Shown: positions 1-6,666, numbered from the stretch's first letter. The stretch is DNA of 8,345 nt from Nitrososphaeria archaeon (GCA_014361085.1 JACIWG010000063.1:1-8345), one strand, 5' to 3'. Translations and numbers: made by a program. Notes: a model not told the origin generated them from the letters alone.

Positions 1-2
1 AT

Positions 3-263
3 ATTTTGAATGTTGAATCATTGACTAGGTCTAAAGGTTTTTGGCATGAGTTTTGGCTAAACTATGATAGGGCTATGAACTTTTGGAGAATAAAAATGTA
101 TGGTCTAGAATGTAGTATGCTAAGGTATGTTTTGGGACAGATTATAGTATCCCGTAAAAGGTTTTTGCCAAGATTTTCAGCCTTCCTCTACACATTCTTT
201 TTAGGCTTCTACTATTACCTGAAATATAAGGATACTATTAGATCCCATCTTATTATTAAATAA
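3..263 (+). CDS. 3' end of a gene truncated by the left edge; possible family 2 glycosyltransferase C-terminus
   Basis: The reading frame is open to the left edge and ends in TAA at 261-263, so only the last 86 or so residues are visible. The TTG at 6-8 is probably an internal leucine codon, not a start. The visible protein is rich in aromatic and basic residues: a motif GFWHEFW, then a YDRAMNFWRIKMYG stretch, then an aromatic hydrophobic segment (FLYTFFLGFYYYLKYKD) near the C-terminus. The spacing of the E/W/Y/K/G residues and the membrane-hugging aromatic tail recall the C-terminal part of archaeal family 2 glycosyltransferases, but the nucleotide-sugar-binding domain lies outside the window, so this is a suggestion only. 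It ends 25 bases from the 3' end of the minus-strand PLP enzyme gene, so the two genes converge. Confidence 0.5.
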   Translation: MLNVESLTRSKGFWHEFWLNYDRAMNFWRIKMYGLECSMLRYVLGQIIVSRKRFLPRFSAFLYTFFLGFYYYLKYKDTIRSHLIIK

Positions 264-288
264 CTGATGAATTGCTTTCCACAATCCT

Positions 289-1425
289 CTATTTTCTTAC
301 CTTCTTTATAGCTTCTACAAATTTCATTACATCCTCTTCCACATTATATATGTGTGGCGAGATCCTTAAAGCGTTCATTCTTTTTGAAACTATTATCTTG
401 TTTTTCGCTAGCTCTTCTACAATCTTGTCATAGTCCATTTTATCGAATCTTGCTGAAACTATTCCAGCCCTCTGTTCCCTATTCGAGGGTGTCAGTATTT
501 GTGCTCCCAAGTCATTTAATCCATCAATAAGCTTCTGGGTAAGATTCATCACATGTTCTCTTATATTTTCTATGCCTATGCTCATTATGTATTCTATTGC
601 CTTTGTGAGCCCATATATTGGAGTATATGGCATTCCACCGTACTCGAACCTTCTTGCAGTTTCTGGTAAAGTAAATTTTTGTGGATCATATTCTTCATGC
701 TCTTTGTTGCTTCTCCATCCAACAAACGGTGGCATAACATTCTCATACAATTCTTTTCTCATGTAAACGAATCCTGCTCCGAAGGGTCCTAGAAGCCACT
801 TGTATGCTGCTGAAGCTAGGGCGTCAACATTCTCTCTTTTAACATTTAATGGTATTACTCCAAGAGACTGTACTGCATCAACTACCAAGATTGCTCCATG
901 CCTGTGAGCTAAATCTGCAACCTCCCTTAGATTGAATCTCTGGCCACTACTATATTCTACGTGACTTAATGCTATAACCCTAGTATTATCGTCGACAAGC
1001 TTCTCCAAATCTTCAACTGATACAATACCATTTCTGTTTAAAGCGAACCTAACTTCAACACCCTTTTCTTTTGCAATCTTTAGCCAAGGATATGTTACTG
1101 TCGGAAACTCTAGGTCTGTGGTGACAACATTGTTTCCATGCTCAAACTTTATCGAATGGGCTACAAAGTTTATTCCCTCACTAGTGTTTGTTGTAAGCGC
1201 TATGTCATCGCTTCTGCATCCGATAAGCTCACTTATTCTGCACCTTGCATTCTCTAGAACCTCCCCCTCTAAGCTGTCGCTGAAGTTTACTGTCCCATTC
1301 GCCTCATACCCTTTCATGAACTCTGTCATCGCATCTATAACCTGGACTGGCTTGAGCGAGATCGCTGCAGTATTCATGTAAACAACTTCATTTGATATTG
1401 GAAAGTCTTCCCTAACTCTTCTCAT
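289..1425 (-). CDS. Class V aminotransferase-fold PLP enzyme (cysteine desulfurase/isopenicillin N epimerase superfamily), without the desulfurase cysteine
   Basis: Full-length fold-type I PLP enzyme of 378 residues, typical for class V aminotransferases. Visible motifs in order: N-terminal MNTAAISLKP (17-26), the TTNTSEGIN cofactor-phosphate loop (78-86), SHVEYSSGQRF (154-164), VVDAVQSLG with Asp183 for the pyridine nitrogen and Gln186, and AAYKWLLGPFG with Lys209 as the Schiff-base lysine. The C-terminal domain ends with LRISPHIYNVEED (353-365), a typical substrate-carboxylate-binding segment. The only cysteines are Cys62 and Cys70, both N-terminal; the loop where SufS/CsdA enzymes carry the sulfur-accepting cysteine has none. 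Sulfur transfer by the usual persulfide route is therefore unlikely. An epimerase, lyase or aminotransferase role is more probable, and the substrate is unknown. The ATG at 1425 has no Shine-Dalgarno site but a box A at the distance expected of a leaderless mRNA. It converges with the left-edge gene and diverges from the HEPN gene. Confidence 0.88.
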   Translation of the reverse strand: MRRVREDFPISNEVVYMNTAAISLKPVQVIDAMTEFMKGYEANGTVNFSDSLEGEVLENARCRISELIGCRSDDIALTTNTSEGINFVAHSIKFEHGNNVVTTDLEFPTVTYPWLKIAKEKGVEVRFALNRNGIVSVEDLEKLVDDNTRVIALSHVEYSSGQRFNLREVADLAHRHGAILVVDAVQSLGVIPLNVKRENVDALASAAYKWLLGPFGAGFVYMRKELYENVMPPFVGWRSNKEHEEYDPQKFTLPETARRFEYGGMPYTPIYGLTKAIEYIMSIGIENIREHVMNLTQKLIDGLNDLGAQILTPSNREQRAGIVSARFDKMDYDKIVEELAKNKIIVSKRMNALRISPHIYNVEEDVMKFVEAIKKVRK

Positions 1426-1447
1426 ATCATATTATTTGCCTATGCAG

Positions 1448-1455
1448 TTAAAAAG
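1448..1455 (-). promoter_or_regulatory. Box A (TATA) for the minus-strand PLP enzyme, probably leaderless
   Basis: On the minus strand the sequence reads CTTTTTAA, centred about 26 bases upstream of the ATG at 1425. An archaeal box A normally sits about 26 bases before the transcription start, which would put the first transcribed base at or next to the start codon. No Shine-Dalgarno site is visible between the box and the ATG. The match to the TTTAWATA consensus is only moderate. Confidence 0.5.
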
Positions 1456-1531
1456 CTTATGTGCCATGGCCAGTCTTCTAACATATAAAAAATAAAGGCT
1501 TTAATGGTGAAAACTCTAGTGTGTAGATTAA

Positions 1532-1539
1532 TTTAAATA
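1532..1539 (+). promoter_or_regulatory. Box A (TATA) for the HEPN/MNT gene pair
   Basis: The octamer TTTAAATA is a near-ideal archaeal box A. Its centre is about 26 bases before 1561-1562, giving a leader of only about 5-6 bases before the ATG at 1567. It is the best TATA match in the gap at 1426-1566 and supports 1567 as the true start of the frameshifted HEPN gene. The MNT gene downstream would be read from the same transcript. Confidence 0.65.
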
Positions 1540-1566
1540 CTTGCGCCTACCTCATAAGAGCTTAAT

Positions 1567-1963
1567 ATGAAGAGGGAGGAAGTGAGTAGGCTACTGGATA
1601 GGTCTCGAAAGTTTAGGGATGCTTCAGATTTCCACTTTTCTCGAGGCGATTACGATCTTGTAGTCTTTAATATTGAACAATCCCTAACAGCTTTTCTTAA
1701 AGGCTAAGCTTCTTGAATTTGGTATCGACTTCTCTAAGGTTCACAGTTTGAGAAAGCTTTTCCTACTACTTGGACAGGTTTTGGACAAAGTTGATGCATT
1801 CAAAGGTTTTGAAAACGAAAAATCTCTAGAATTTGCAAGTCTTGAAGACGCTTATGTTACCTTAAGATATTTTCCCAGAGACTTTAGTAGAAGTGAAGCT
1901 GAAAAGCTTATGAAGTTTCTGGAAGAGGTGATAGAGTTTGTTGGAAAATTTTCTAGTGGATGA
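1567..1963 (+). pseudogene. HEPN-domain protein (putative toxin of a HEPN/MNT pair), frameshifted
   Basis: Starting at ATG 1567, the frame encodes about 40 residues (MKREEVSRLL... FNIEQSL) matching the first helices of an archaeal HEPN protein, then runs into TAA at 1705-1707. Dropping one base, best placed in the AA at 1686-1687, restores the frame: it then reads QLFLKAKLLEFGIDFSKVHS and continues to TGA at 1961-1963. The restored product is about 131 residues, normal for a stand-alone HEPN protein. It carries the family marks EQSLQLFLKAKLL, the HSLRKLF segment and the C-terminal SLEDAYVTLRYFPRDFS. HEPN proteins of this type pair with MNT nucleotidyltransferases and many are RNase toxins. 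The usual catalytic R-x4-6-H motif is not evident in the C-terminal half; an Arg17-x5-His23 pair exists in the first helix, but that is not its typical place. The break may be real or a sequencing error. The start fits the box A at 1532-1539. The last 26 bases overlap the MNT gene. Confidence 0.82.
1925..1932 (+). promoter_or_regulatory. Strong Shine-Dalgarno site for the MNT gene, inside the HEPN frame
   Basis: GAGGTGAT is complementary to the 3' end of archaeal 16S rRNA (anti-SD core CACCTC). It lies 5 bases before the TTG at 1938 and 8 before a second in-frame TTG at 1941. This favours one of these two over the GTG at 1956, and suggests the MNT is translated independently of the broken HEPN frame. 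Confidence 0.65.
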
Positions 1964-2258
1964 AGCGAAAAAGAAGCTTGAATTTTTCAGGAACATAGAC
2001 TACTATTTGAAGAAGATTAAACAAATTTTGCGCACCATTGACCCAGAAGGAAGAGTCTTTCTCTTCGGCTCTACAGGTAGAGGCGAAAATGTTTTGGCCA
2101 GCGACATAGACGTTCTTATCCTAACCGAACTAGCCCCCAGTTCCGTTATAGCAACTTTAAGGAAAGAGGGTTTCGATGAAATTTTCGAATTCCATGTTGT
2201 CGACAGCAGACGATTTAAAATTTACTGTAACTATGTTAAAGATTTAAAAGAAGTTTAA
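1938..2258 (+). CDS. MNT-type minimal nucleotidyltransferase, partner of HEPN protein
   Basis: A 106-residue protein of the DNA polymerase beta nucleotidyltransferase superfamily, minimal (MNT) type. After an N-terminal helical stretch rich in lysine and glutamate (1-32) comes the core FLFGSTGRG (41-49) with the GSxxRG nucleotide-binding turn at Gly44-Ser45 and Arg48-Gly49. Next is SDID (55-58) with metal ligands Asp56 and Asp58, and FEFHVV (83-88), where Glu84 sits at the usual third acidic position. All catalytic residues appear present. MNT antitoxins are known to neutralise HEPN toxins, in studied cases by adding nucleotides to the toxin; that role here is inferred from the arrangement. 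The start is TTG at 1938 (or 1941), set by the Shine-Dalgarno site at 1925-1932, and the gene overlaps the HEPN end by 26 bases, so the two were probably translationally coupled. Unlike its partner, this gene is intact. Confidence 0.85.
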   Translation: MLENFLVDEAKKKLEFFRNIDYYLKKIKQILRTIDPEGRVFLFGSTGRGENVLASDIDVLILTELAPSSVIATLRKEGFDEIFEFHVVDSRRFKIYCNYVKDLKEV

Positions 2259-2338
2259 AGTCGTAATAAAAGCCTCACTATGTCCTTGTGGAAACCGGAT
2301 ACAAAGCTGGCTTTTGTACAAGATTTTTCTAGCAGACC

Positions 2339-2434
2339 TTTGAAACAATTTCATCTATGAGTCGCCTAACACGTTTACCAGAAAGCTTTAGAGAGAGGTG
2401 GAGGCATGTCACATGGATAGGGCTTGAAGCTTAA
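2339..2434 (+). pseudogene. Possible decayed fragment of a DUF86/HepT-like HEPN gene in the 2259-2457 gap
   Basis: The 199-base gap between the MNT gene and the convergent ATPase gene has no intact gene. One frame, open from 2339 to TAA at 2432-2434, contains LPESFRERWRHVTW followed by IGLEA. This resembles the segment of DUF86 (HepT-type) HEPN proteins just before their RN...H active site, which typically reads like lpee-r-rypeIPW-eI-GlRN. The match stops where the catalytic RNxxxHxY would follow. DUF86 genes commonly sit directly downstream of MNT genes, which makes a relic plausible, but the similarity is short and could be chance. Confidence 0.25.
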
Positions 2435-2457
2435 TGGCTTTAGCTGTCAAGCGGATA

Positions 2458-3729
2458 TCATGTTGTAAGTAGCCATTTCCATAATGGTGTAAAGTTGATG
2501 CTTTCACCCTCTACTTTGATTTTATCCTCGTAGTCCCATGTTATTATTGACAGGTTTTTGCATCCTGTTCTCCTAGAAGCTTCTATCAGGGACTTAATTT
2601 CTCTTTTTTCAACCTCATCTCTTCCAGAAGCGTATGTTACCTGTATTAAATGTTCGATGTTTACTCCCTCTTTTAAAAGGAAATCTACTTCCCTCTGTTG
2701 ACTTTCTTTCCAATAGTATATTTCAAGCATAGGCCTCCTGTTAGTTAATCTTAAAAGTTCAAGGTAAACCACATTCTCCATAAGCTTTCCTATGTTCTCT
2801 GAAATTCTGGTGACCTTTGCTAATCCTGTATCACATACGTAAACCTTTTTTGGCCAACTCATTCTCTGATAAACTTTTGGCGAAAACCTGTTTAGGAAAA
2901 ATATGGCTACAGAATCTTGAACTTTCTCAATATAGTTGTAGAGTGTGTTTTTTCCAAAATTTATGGTAGCGGATGACTTTAGAACCCTGTTTACGCTAAA
3001 TTCGTTCGAAAAGTTTTGTAGAAAGAAGTTGAGCAGTAGTCTGGCCAAGCTTATGTTCCTAAGCCTATGCCTTTCTACAATATCCTTAAAAAGTATCATT
3101 TCAGAATATTCCTTTAAAATCCTATCCTTCTCAACATCTTCTAAAACAACTTCTGGAAAACCACCGTATTCTAAGTATTCCCTTAAAAGATTTTTTGCAC
3201 GTGCTATCTCATCAAATGTTAGTGGAGCTTTAAAGTCAAATTTTTTAGCCTTCAAAAATTCTCTGAAACTGAATGGGAGAAGAAGGTAAGAGAACGCTCT
3301 ACCCCTTAACTGTGTAGCTATTTCTCTGCTTAAAAGCTTCGAAGAAGAGCCTGTCACAAAAAGATTATATTTTTGCAGGTCCAGAAGAGATCTTAAAGCT
3401 TTCTCCCAACCTACTACATTCTGGATTTCGTCAAAGAAGATGCTGGATGGTTCTCTGCCACAGACTTCTATATAAGCCCTTACCACTTCTCTTATTTCCT
3501 TAAAGTTTATGTCAGCAAGTCTTGTGTCTTCAAAGTTTAAGTATAAAGAATTTTCTCTATCCTCGCTAATAAGCTGGTAAAAGAAGTATGTTTTGCCAGA
3601 CCTGCGCGGTCCTATAATCGAAATAATCTTATCCATCCTTTTAGGAACCTTTAACTCTCTCTCAATGCCAACTGCTATTCTTCTTTTAACCCATTCTGTA
3701 ATATAATCGTTAACTAGAGTTATTTGCAT
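2458..3729 (-). CDS. AAA-family ATPase with DUF4143 C-terminal domain
   Basis: A 423-residue ATPase of the large, poorly characterised archaeal/bacterial family with a C-terminal DUF4143 region. The Walker A motif is GPRRSGKT (40-47) with Lys46. Walker B is IFFDEIQNV (97-105) with Asp100-Glu101. VTGSSSKLLS (125-134) is the sensor-like segment, followed by LRGRAFSYLLLPFSFREFL (141-159), typical of this family. The C-terminal part has ENVVYLELLR (318-327), YYWKESQQREVDFLL (338-352) and LIQVTYA (361-367), the degenerate PD-(D/E)xK-like core; the usual catalytic lysine is replaced by threonine, so nuclease activity is doubtful. No signal peptide or membrane segment is seen. Members are often scattered in accessory regions near toxin-antitoxin genes, but their role is unknown. 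The ATG at 3729 has no Shine-Dalgarno site and a box A about 26 bases upstream, so the mRNA is probably leaderless. Its 3' end converges on the HEPN/MNT pair. Confidence 0.9.
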   Translation of the reverse strand: MQITLVNDYITEWVKRRIAVGIERELKVPKRMDKIISIIGPRRSGKTYFFYQLISEDRENSLYLNFEDTRLADINFKEIREVVRAYIEVCGREPSSIFFDEIQNVVGWEKALRSLLDLQKYNLFVTGSSSKLLSREIATQLRGRAFSYLLLPFSFREFLKAKKFDFKAPLTFDEIARAKNLLREYLEYGGFPEVVLEDVEKDRILKEYSEMILFKDIVERHRLRNISLARLLLNFFLQNFSNEFSVNRVLKSSATINFGKNTLYNYIEKVQDSVAIFFLNRFSPKVYQRMSWPKKVYVCDTGLAKVTRISENIGKLMENVVYLELLRLTNRRPMLEIYYWKESQQREVDFLLKEGVNIEHLIQVTYASGRDEVEKREIKSLIEASRRTGCKNLSIITWDYEDKIKVEGESINFTPLWKWLLTT

Positions 3730-3740
3730 ATACGTTGTTA

Positions 3741-3782
3741 TAGAGAAATTTTATTTAAATTTTTTCTCTACAATAGAGAAAA
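3741..3782. repeat. Three copies of TAGAGAAA at the ATPase promoter (operator-like)
   Basis: The octamer TAGAGAAA occurs at 3741-3748 (plus), 3763-3770 (reverse complement) and 3774-3781 (plus). The second and third form a perfect inverted repeat with 9-base arms, TTTTCTCTA and TAGAGAAAA, around a 3-base spacer (3762-3782). The first and second are an inverted pair flanking the box A at 3752-3759. The two direct copies begin 33 bases apart, about three helical turns. A dimeric regulator binding here would cover the TATA box and the BRE region. That function is inferred; the repeat structure is read directly. Confidence 0.6.
3752..3759 (-). promoter_or_regulatory. Box A (TATA) for the DUF4143 ATPase gene
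   Basis: On the minus strand the sequence is TTTAAATA, an ideal archaeal box A, centred 26 bases upstream of the A of the ATG at 3729. This predicts transcription starting at the start codon. It is enclosed by copies of TAGAGAAA. Confidence 0.7.
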
Positions 3783-3828
3783 TTTTTATTGAATGCTAAT
3801 CCATTGATGTTATTATTTTAAAGTTAAA

Positions 3829-5163
3829 CTATTTTCCTGCAACTGTAATTTCCCTAAACTTTATTGTTGGTGAATAGTATTGGCCCATGTTTCTAACATC
3901 TTTTCCAACCATTTCAACATCTTCTAAAATCATTTTGTAAAAGTCTCCTGAAACCATCACACCCTTTACTGGAATAGTTGGCTCCCCTTTTTCAATCAAG
4001 TACGCATGTGTTACTGTAGCATTCAAGTTTCCACTTACTGGATTCGATAACCATTCCCCTATAACGTCCTCGACAAGCAGTCCTCTTGAAGTCTCCTTAA
4101 CCATCTCCTCTAAACTCGAGTCTCCAGGCATCAGTATTAGGTTAGATGGTGCCGTCTGAGGAGGCGTCCAGTACCCTCCTCTTACAGCATTTCCTGTTGA
4201 CTTAACATTATCTTTTAGTGAAGTGTATGTGTCGTAAAGGTAGTTTTTTAGTAAACCCTTTTCTATAACATAAGTCTTCTGTGTCGGATATCCTTCATCG
4301 TCGAAGGGTCTTGTCCTTACTCCACCATACATTATCCCATCATCAACTAAAGTTATCCTATCACATGCTATTTTCTTCTCAAGCTTGCCTGCCAAGGGTG
4401 ACCTGTTTTTCTGAACCCATTCCGCTGTTATTGGGCCGCTTAACATTGTCCCCAATATGCTTGCGAATACATCGTTTCTAAAAATTACTGGAATCCTGCA
4501 GCTTTCGATAGGCTTTGCCTTCAAAAAGTTTAATGCATTTTCAGCAGCCTTTGAAGCGAGTTCTTCCAGGTTAACGTTCTTCCAGAATCTTGTCTCAATA
4601 TGCTCGCTTCCTATACTCTTCTCCAACCCATCTTCAGCCTTAGCCCTAACCCATGCAACCACACCAGTCTCTCTTCTCTCAAACTCTCCATCATAGCAGT
4701 TTACTATACCTGTTCTTGTCGTCGATATAGTCAGAATCCCCCTTGCAGGCTTAACCATGGAACTGTATTCTCTAATCCTTTCAATTGCCATATTTACTTT
4801 TTCAACAACATCCTCATACCCTATCTCCTCTACACTCTCGTCATAGTATCCTCTAGCATCTGATTTGCTGAAGCTCATGTTAAAGTGTCTCCATTCAAGG
4901 TCTTCAGGTGTGACTTTAGCGATCCTAACAACCCTTTCAGCCGCCTCATCTATTTCCTCTAAGCTAATGTTTGATGTAGAGTATGATGCAACCTTCTTTC
5001 CTAAAGCAGCCCTTAAACCTAACCCATTAGACTCTGTAACCTTAAAGCATTCAATCTTGTCATCGAACTCTATCCAAAAAACCTTCTCACTATGAAAGTA
5101 TGCTTCAGCTTCAGAGGCTCCAAGTTCCAGAACCCTTTTAACAGCCTTCTCAGCCAAACTCAT
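3829..5163 (-). CDS. tldE: TldE/PmbA-type subunit of the TldD/TldE metalloprotease
   Basis: A 444-residue protein of the TldD/PmbA family and the non-metal-binding partner. The N-terminal domain (about 1-200) has the family pattern ASEAEAYF (16-23), GLGLRAALGKKVASYSTSN (47-65) and many acidic helices. The C-terminal half has VDDGIMYGGVRTRPFDDEG (273-291), KSTGNAVRGG (321-330), NPVSGNLNATVTHAYLIEKG (374-393) and GVMVSGDFYKMI (401-412). In the region where TldD carries HExxxH (here about 226-258, VIFRNDVFASILGTMLSG) there is no such motif, which marks it as TldE/PmbA. In E. coli the TldD-TldE heterodimer degrades unfolded or linear peptides and matures microcin B17; in archaea it is presumed a cytoplasmic peptidase. 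The ATG at 5163 lies 3 bases after the tldD stop (TAG), with purine-rich Shine-Dalgarno candidates GGAGG (5174-5178) and AAGGT (5169-5173), so the two genes are one operon and probably coupled. Confidence 0.92.
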   Translation of the reverse strand: MSLAEKAVKRVLELGASEAEAYFHSEKVFWIEFDDKIECFKVTESNGLGLRAALGKKVASYSTSNISLEEIDEAAERVVRIAKVTPEDLEWRHFNMSFSKSDARGYYDESVEEIGYEDVVEKVNMAIERIREYSSMVKPARGILTISTTRTGIVNCYDGEFERRETGVVAWVRAKAEDGLEKSIGSEHIETRFWKNVNLEELASKAAENALNFLKAKPIESCRIPVIFRNDVFASILGTMLSGPITAEWVQKNRSPLAGKLEKKIACDRITLVDDGIMYGGVRTRPFDDEGYPTQKTYVIEKGLLKNYLYDTYTSLKDNVKSTGNAVRGGYWTPPQTAPSNLILMPGDSSLEEMVKETSRGLLVEDVIGEWLSNPVSGNLNATVTHAYLIEKGEPTIPVKGVMVSGDFYKMILEDVEMVGKDVRNMGQYYSPTIKFREITVAGK

Positions 5164-5166
5164 AAC

Positions 5167-6561
5167 CTACCTTCCTCCAACAGTCATCTTCTGAACCCTA
5201 ACATGTGGTCCACCAAATCCAACCTTAACAGTCTGCCCCATCTTGCCACATCCTCCGAAAACGTTTGTTTTTATCATCAAATCTTTTCCAACTGCATCAA
5301 TAGTCTTTAAAGTTTCAAGTATAAGCCCACTTATAACAACACCTCTAACAGTCTCAGCCAACCTTCCCCTCCTAATAATCTTGGATGGGCCCACACTAAA
5401 CGTGAATGTTCCCATTCCAACATCAACCTGTCCTCCAGTCGCACCCTTACCACAAACATATATCCCATAATCTATGTCCTCCAATAGTTCATCGAAATCG
5501 TAGTCTCTGGGAAGCATGAAATAGTTTGTTTGCCTAACTATAGGCATGTTCTCGAAGTCCTGAGCCCTACCATTTCCTGTAGACTCTACACTAAACTTGG
5601 ACGCGGACATGATATCATGCAAGAAGCCCTTTAAAACACCCTCTTCTACCACGACCGTCCTCTTCTTAACAGTCCCTTCATCGTCAAAGGGGTAAAAGTA
5701 ACCGTTTTCAACAACTCCATCGTCGACGATCGTAACCATTTCACTTGCAATCTTCTCGCCTATCCTACCATAAAGTACTGACTCCTGGGTTGAAACAAGG
5801 TCTCCTTCTGAAGCGTGCCCGAAAGCTTCATGCAGTAGTAGTCCGATAACATCGGGTGCAACTATAACAGGATATGTTCCAGCTGGAGGTGTTACACTTT
5901 CTGAAGCCTCAATAGCCAGCCTAGAAAGGTCTGAAGTGAATGTGTTCCAGTCTCCTGACTTTATGAACTCGAAGCCAGCGCATCTTGAATCCGAGTACCC
6001 AACCCTCTCCATCGTCTTATAAGATTTTGCTACACTTTCATGCCATAATCCAGACATTACTGTTTCAACCTTAACCTTCGCCCCATAAGTTGACAAAAAT
6101 ACTCTAGAATCCTTTGAAAACCCTAACCTTGTTATCGCATTCTTTATCCTATCGTCAAAGAAGGCTGCCCTGTTCGCATCCAATGCTAACGAAATCTTCT
6201 CTTCAGCTGAAACGTTTTCTGGGTCCACAGTAAACTTTGACTTAACCTCCACCCTATTGGCTTCAAAATCAAATTTTACTTTCTCTCCTCCACCTAAAGC
6301 CTTAGCAGCCTTTATTGCATTATCAATAGCCTTCAAAAAATTTTCACGGGACAAGCTTGTCGTCGAAGCATAGCCTACCGCTTCATCGACAAAGACTCTT
6401 ACACCAACTCCAGAAAATTTTCTCGACGAATATGATTTTAAAACCCTGTTCTCCACCAAAATACTCTCATAATAATTTTCTTGGTACCTTAAATCAGCAT
6501 ACTTTGCACCCATTTCCAAAGACTTCTTTAAAACATACTCTAAATCTGCTTCCAGATCCAA
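5167..6561 (-). CDS. tldD: TldD metalloprotease catalytic subunit
   Basis: A 464-residue zinc-dependent TldD subunit, close to the usual length. The zinc motif is LLLHEAFGHASEGD (241-254): HExxxH with His244, Glu245 and His249. The third ligand is expected to be Cys438 in GGCGKMGQTVKVG (436-448), equivalent to the cysteine ligand of E. coli TldD. Other family marks are GVGVRVF (51-57), VDDGVVENGYFYPFDDEG (279-296), ESTGNGRAQ (326-334) and GGQVDVGMGTF (376-386). It acts with TldE, encoded immediately downstream, which lacks the metal site. The start is a TTG at 6561: an in-frame TAG lies a few codons upstream, no in-frame ATG or GTG intervenes, GGTGA is 4 bases before the TTG, and the next Met (17) lies inside the first conserved helix. 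A box A at 6607-6614 gives a leader of about 24 bases. All catalytic residues are present, so the pair should be active. Confidence 0.94.
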   Translation of the reverse strand: MDLEADLEYVLKKSLEMGAKYADLRYQENYYESILVENRVLKSYSSRKFSGVGVRVFVDEAVGYASTTSLSRENFLKAIDNAIKAAKALGGGEKVKFDFEANRVEVKSKFTVDPENVSAEEKISLALDANRAAFFDDRIKNAITRLGFSKDSRVFLSTYGAKVKVETVMSGLWHESVAKSYKTMERVGYSDSRCAGFEFIKSGDWNTFTSDLSRLAIEASESVTPPAGTYPVIVAPDVIGLLLHEAFGHASEGDLVSTQESVLYGRIGEKIASEMVTIVDDGVVENGYFYPFDDEGTVKKRTVVVEEGVLKGFLHDIMSASKFSVESTGNGRAQDFENMPIVRQTNYFMLPRDYDFDELLEDIDYGIYVCGKGATGGQVDVGMGTFTFSVGPSKIIRRGRLAETVRGVVISGLILETLKTIDAVGKDLMIKTNVFGGCGKMGQTVKVGFGGPHVRVQKMTVGGR

Positions 6562-6565
6562 AAAC

Positions 6566-6570
6566 TCACC
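6566..6570 (-). promoter_or_regulatory. Shine-Dalgarno site deciding the TTG start of tldD
   Basis: Read on the minus strand, GGTGA (within GATGGTGAG) lies 4 bases before the TTG at 6561. The nearby ATG and GTG triplets are out of frame, so this site and the upstream in-frame stop select the TTG. Confidence 0.5.
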
Positions 6571-6606
6571 ATCACTTTTTAGCTATCATATAATGGAAAA
6601 GGTAAA

Positions 6607-6614
6607 ATATTTAT
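6607..6614 (-). promoter_or_regulatory. Probable box A for the tldD-tldE operon
   Basis: The minus strand reads ATAAATAT within an A/T-rich tract. Its position predicts transcription from about 6584-6586 and a leader of about 24 bases containing the GGTGA site. The gap at 6562-6666 shows no other gene. Surrounding A/T runs make the exact box uncertain. Confidence 0.4.
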
Positions 6615-6666
6615 TTTTTTCCCTGACTTTAAAACAATTTGGATGCAAGAAGATAAGGAAATCGAA

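Noticed and set aside
289..1425. Annotation as cysteine desulfurase feeding the thiolase
   Set aside because: No cysteine in the catalytic loop and the two genes are about 6 kb apart on opposite strands.
1681..1707. Programmed +1 frameshifting in the HEPN gene
   Set aside because: The site CTA-ACA-G is not a known slippery sequence and I see no stimulatory structure; a simple insertion or read error explains it better.
2268..2315. Inverted repeat AAAAGCC ... GGCTTTT, and the near-palindrome ACAAAGC-TG-GCTTTTGT
   Set aside because: Short arms, a long loop in the first case and no T-run behind either. Could be chance in A/T-rich DNA.
2280..2360. 26-codon ATG frame after the MNT gene (MSLWKPDTKL...)
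   Set aside because: No ribosome site, no recognisable motif, and it overlaps the possible DUF86 relic in another frame. Too short to support.
3762..3782. The 9-base inverted repeat as a hairpin terminator for tldE
   Set aside because: Archaeal termination relies on oligo-T rather than hairpins, the stem is A/T-rich, and the third copy of the octamer fits an operator better.
4600..4863. Plus-strand open frames antisense to tldE and tldD, including 4457-4696, 4865-5095 and 5243-5470
   Set aside because: They lie wholly inside strongly conserved minus-strand genes, have serine/leucine-rich low-information translations and no promoter or ribosome site.
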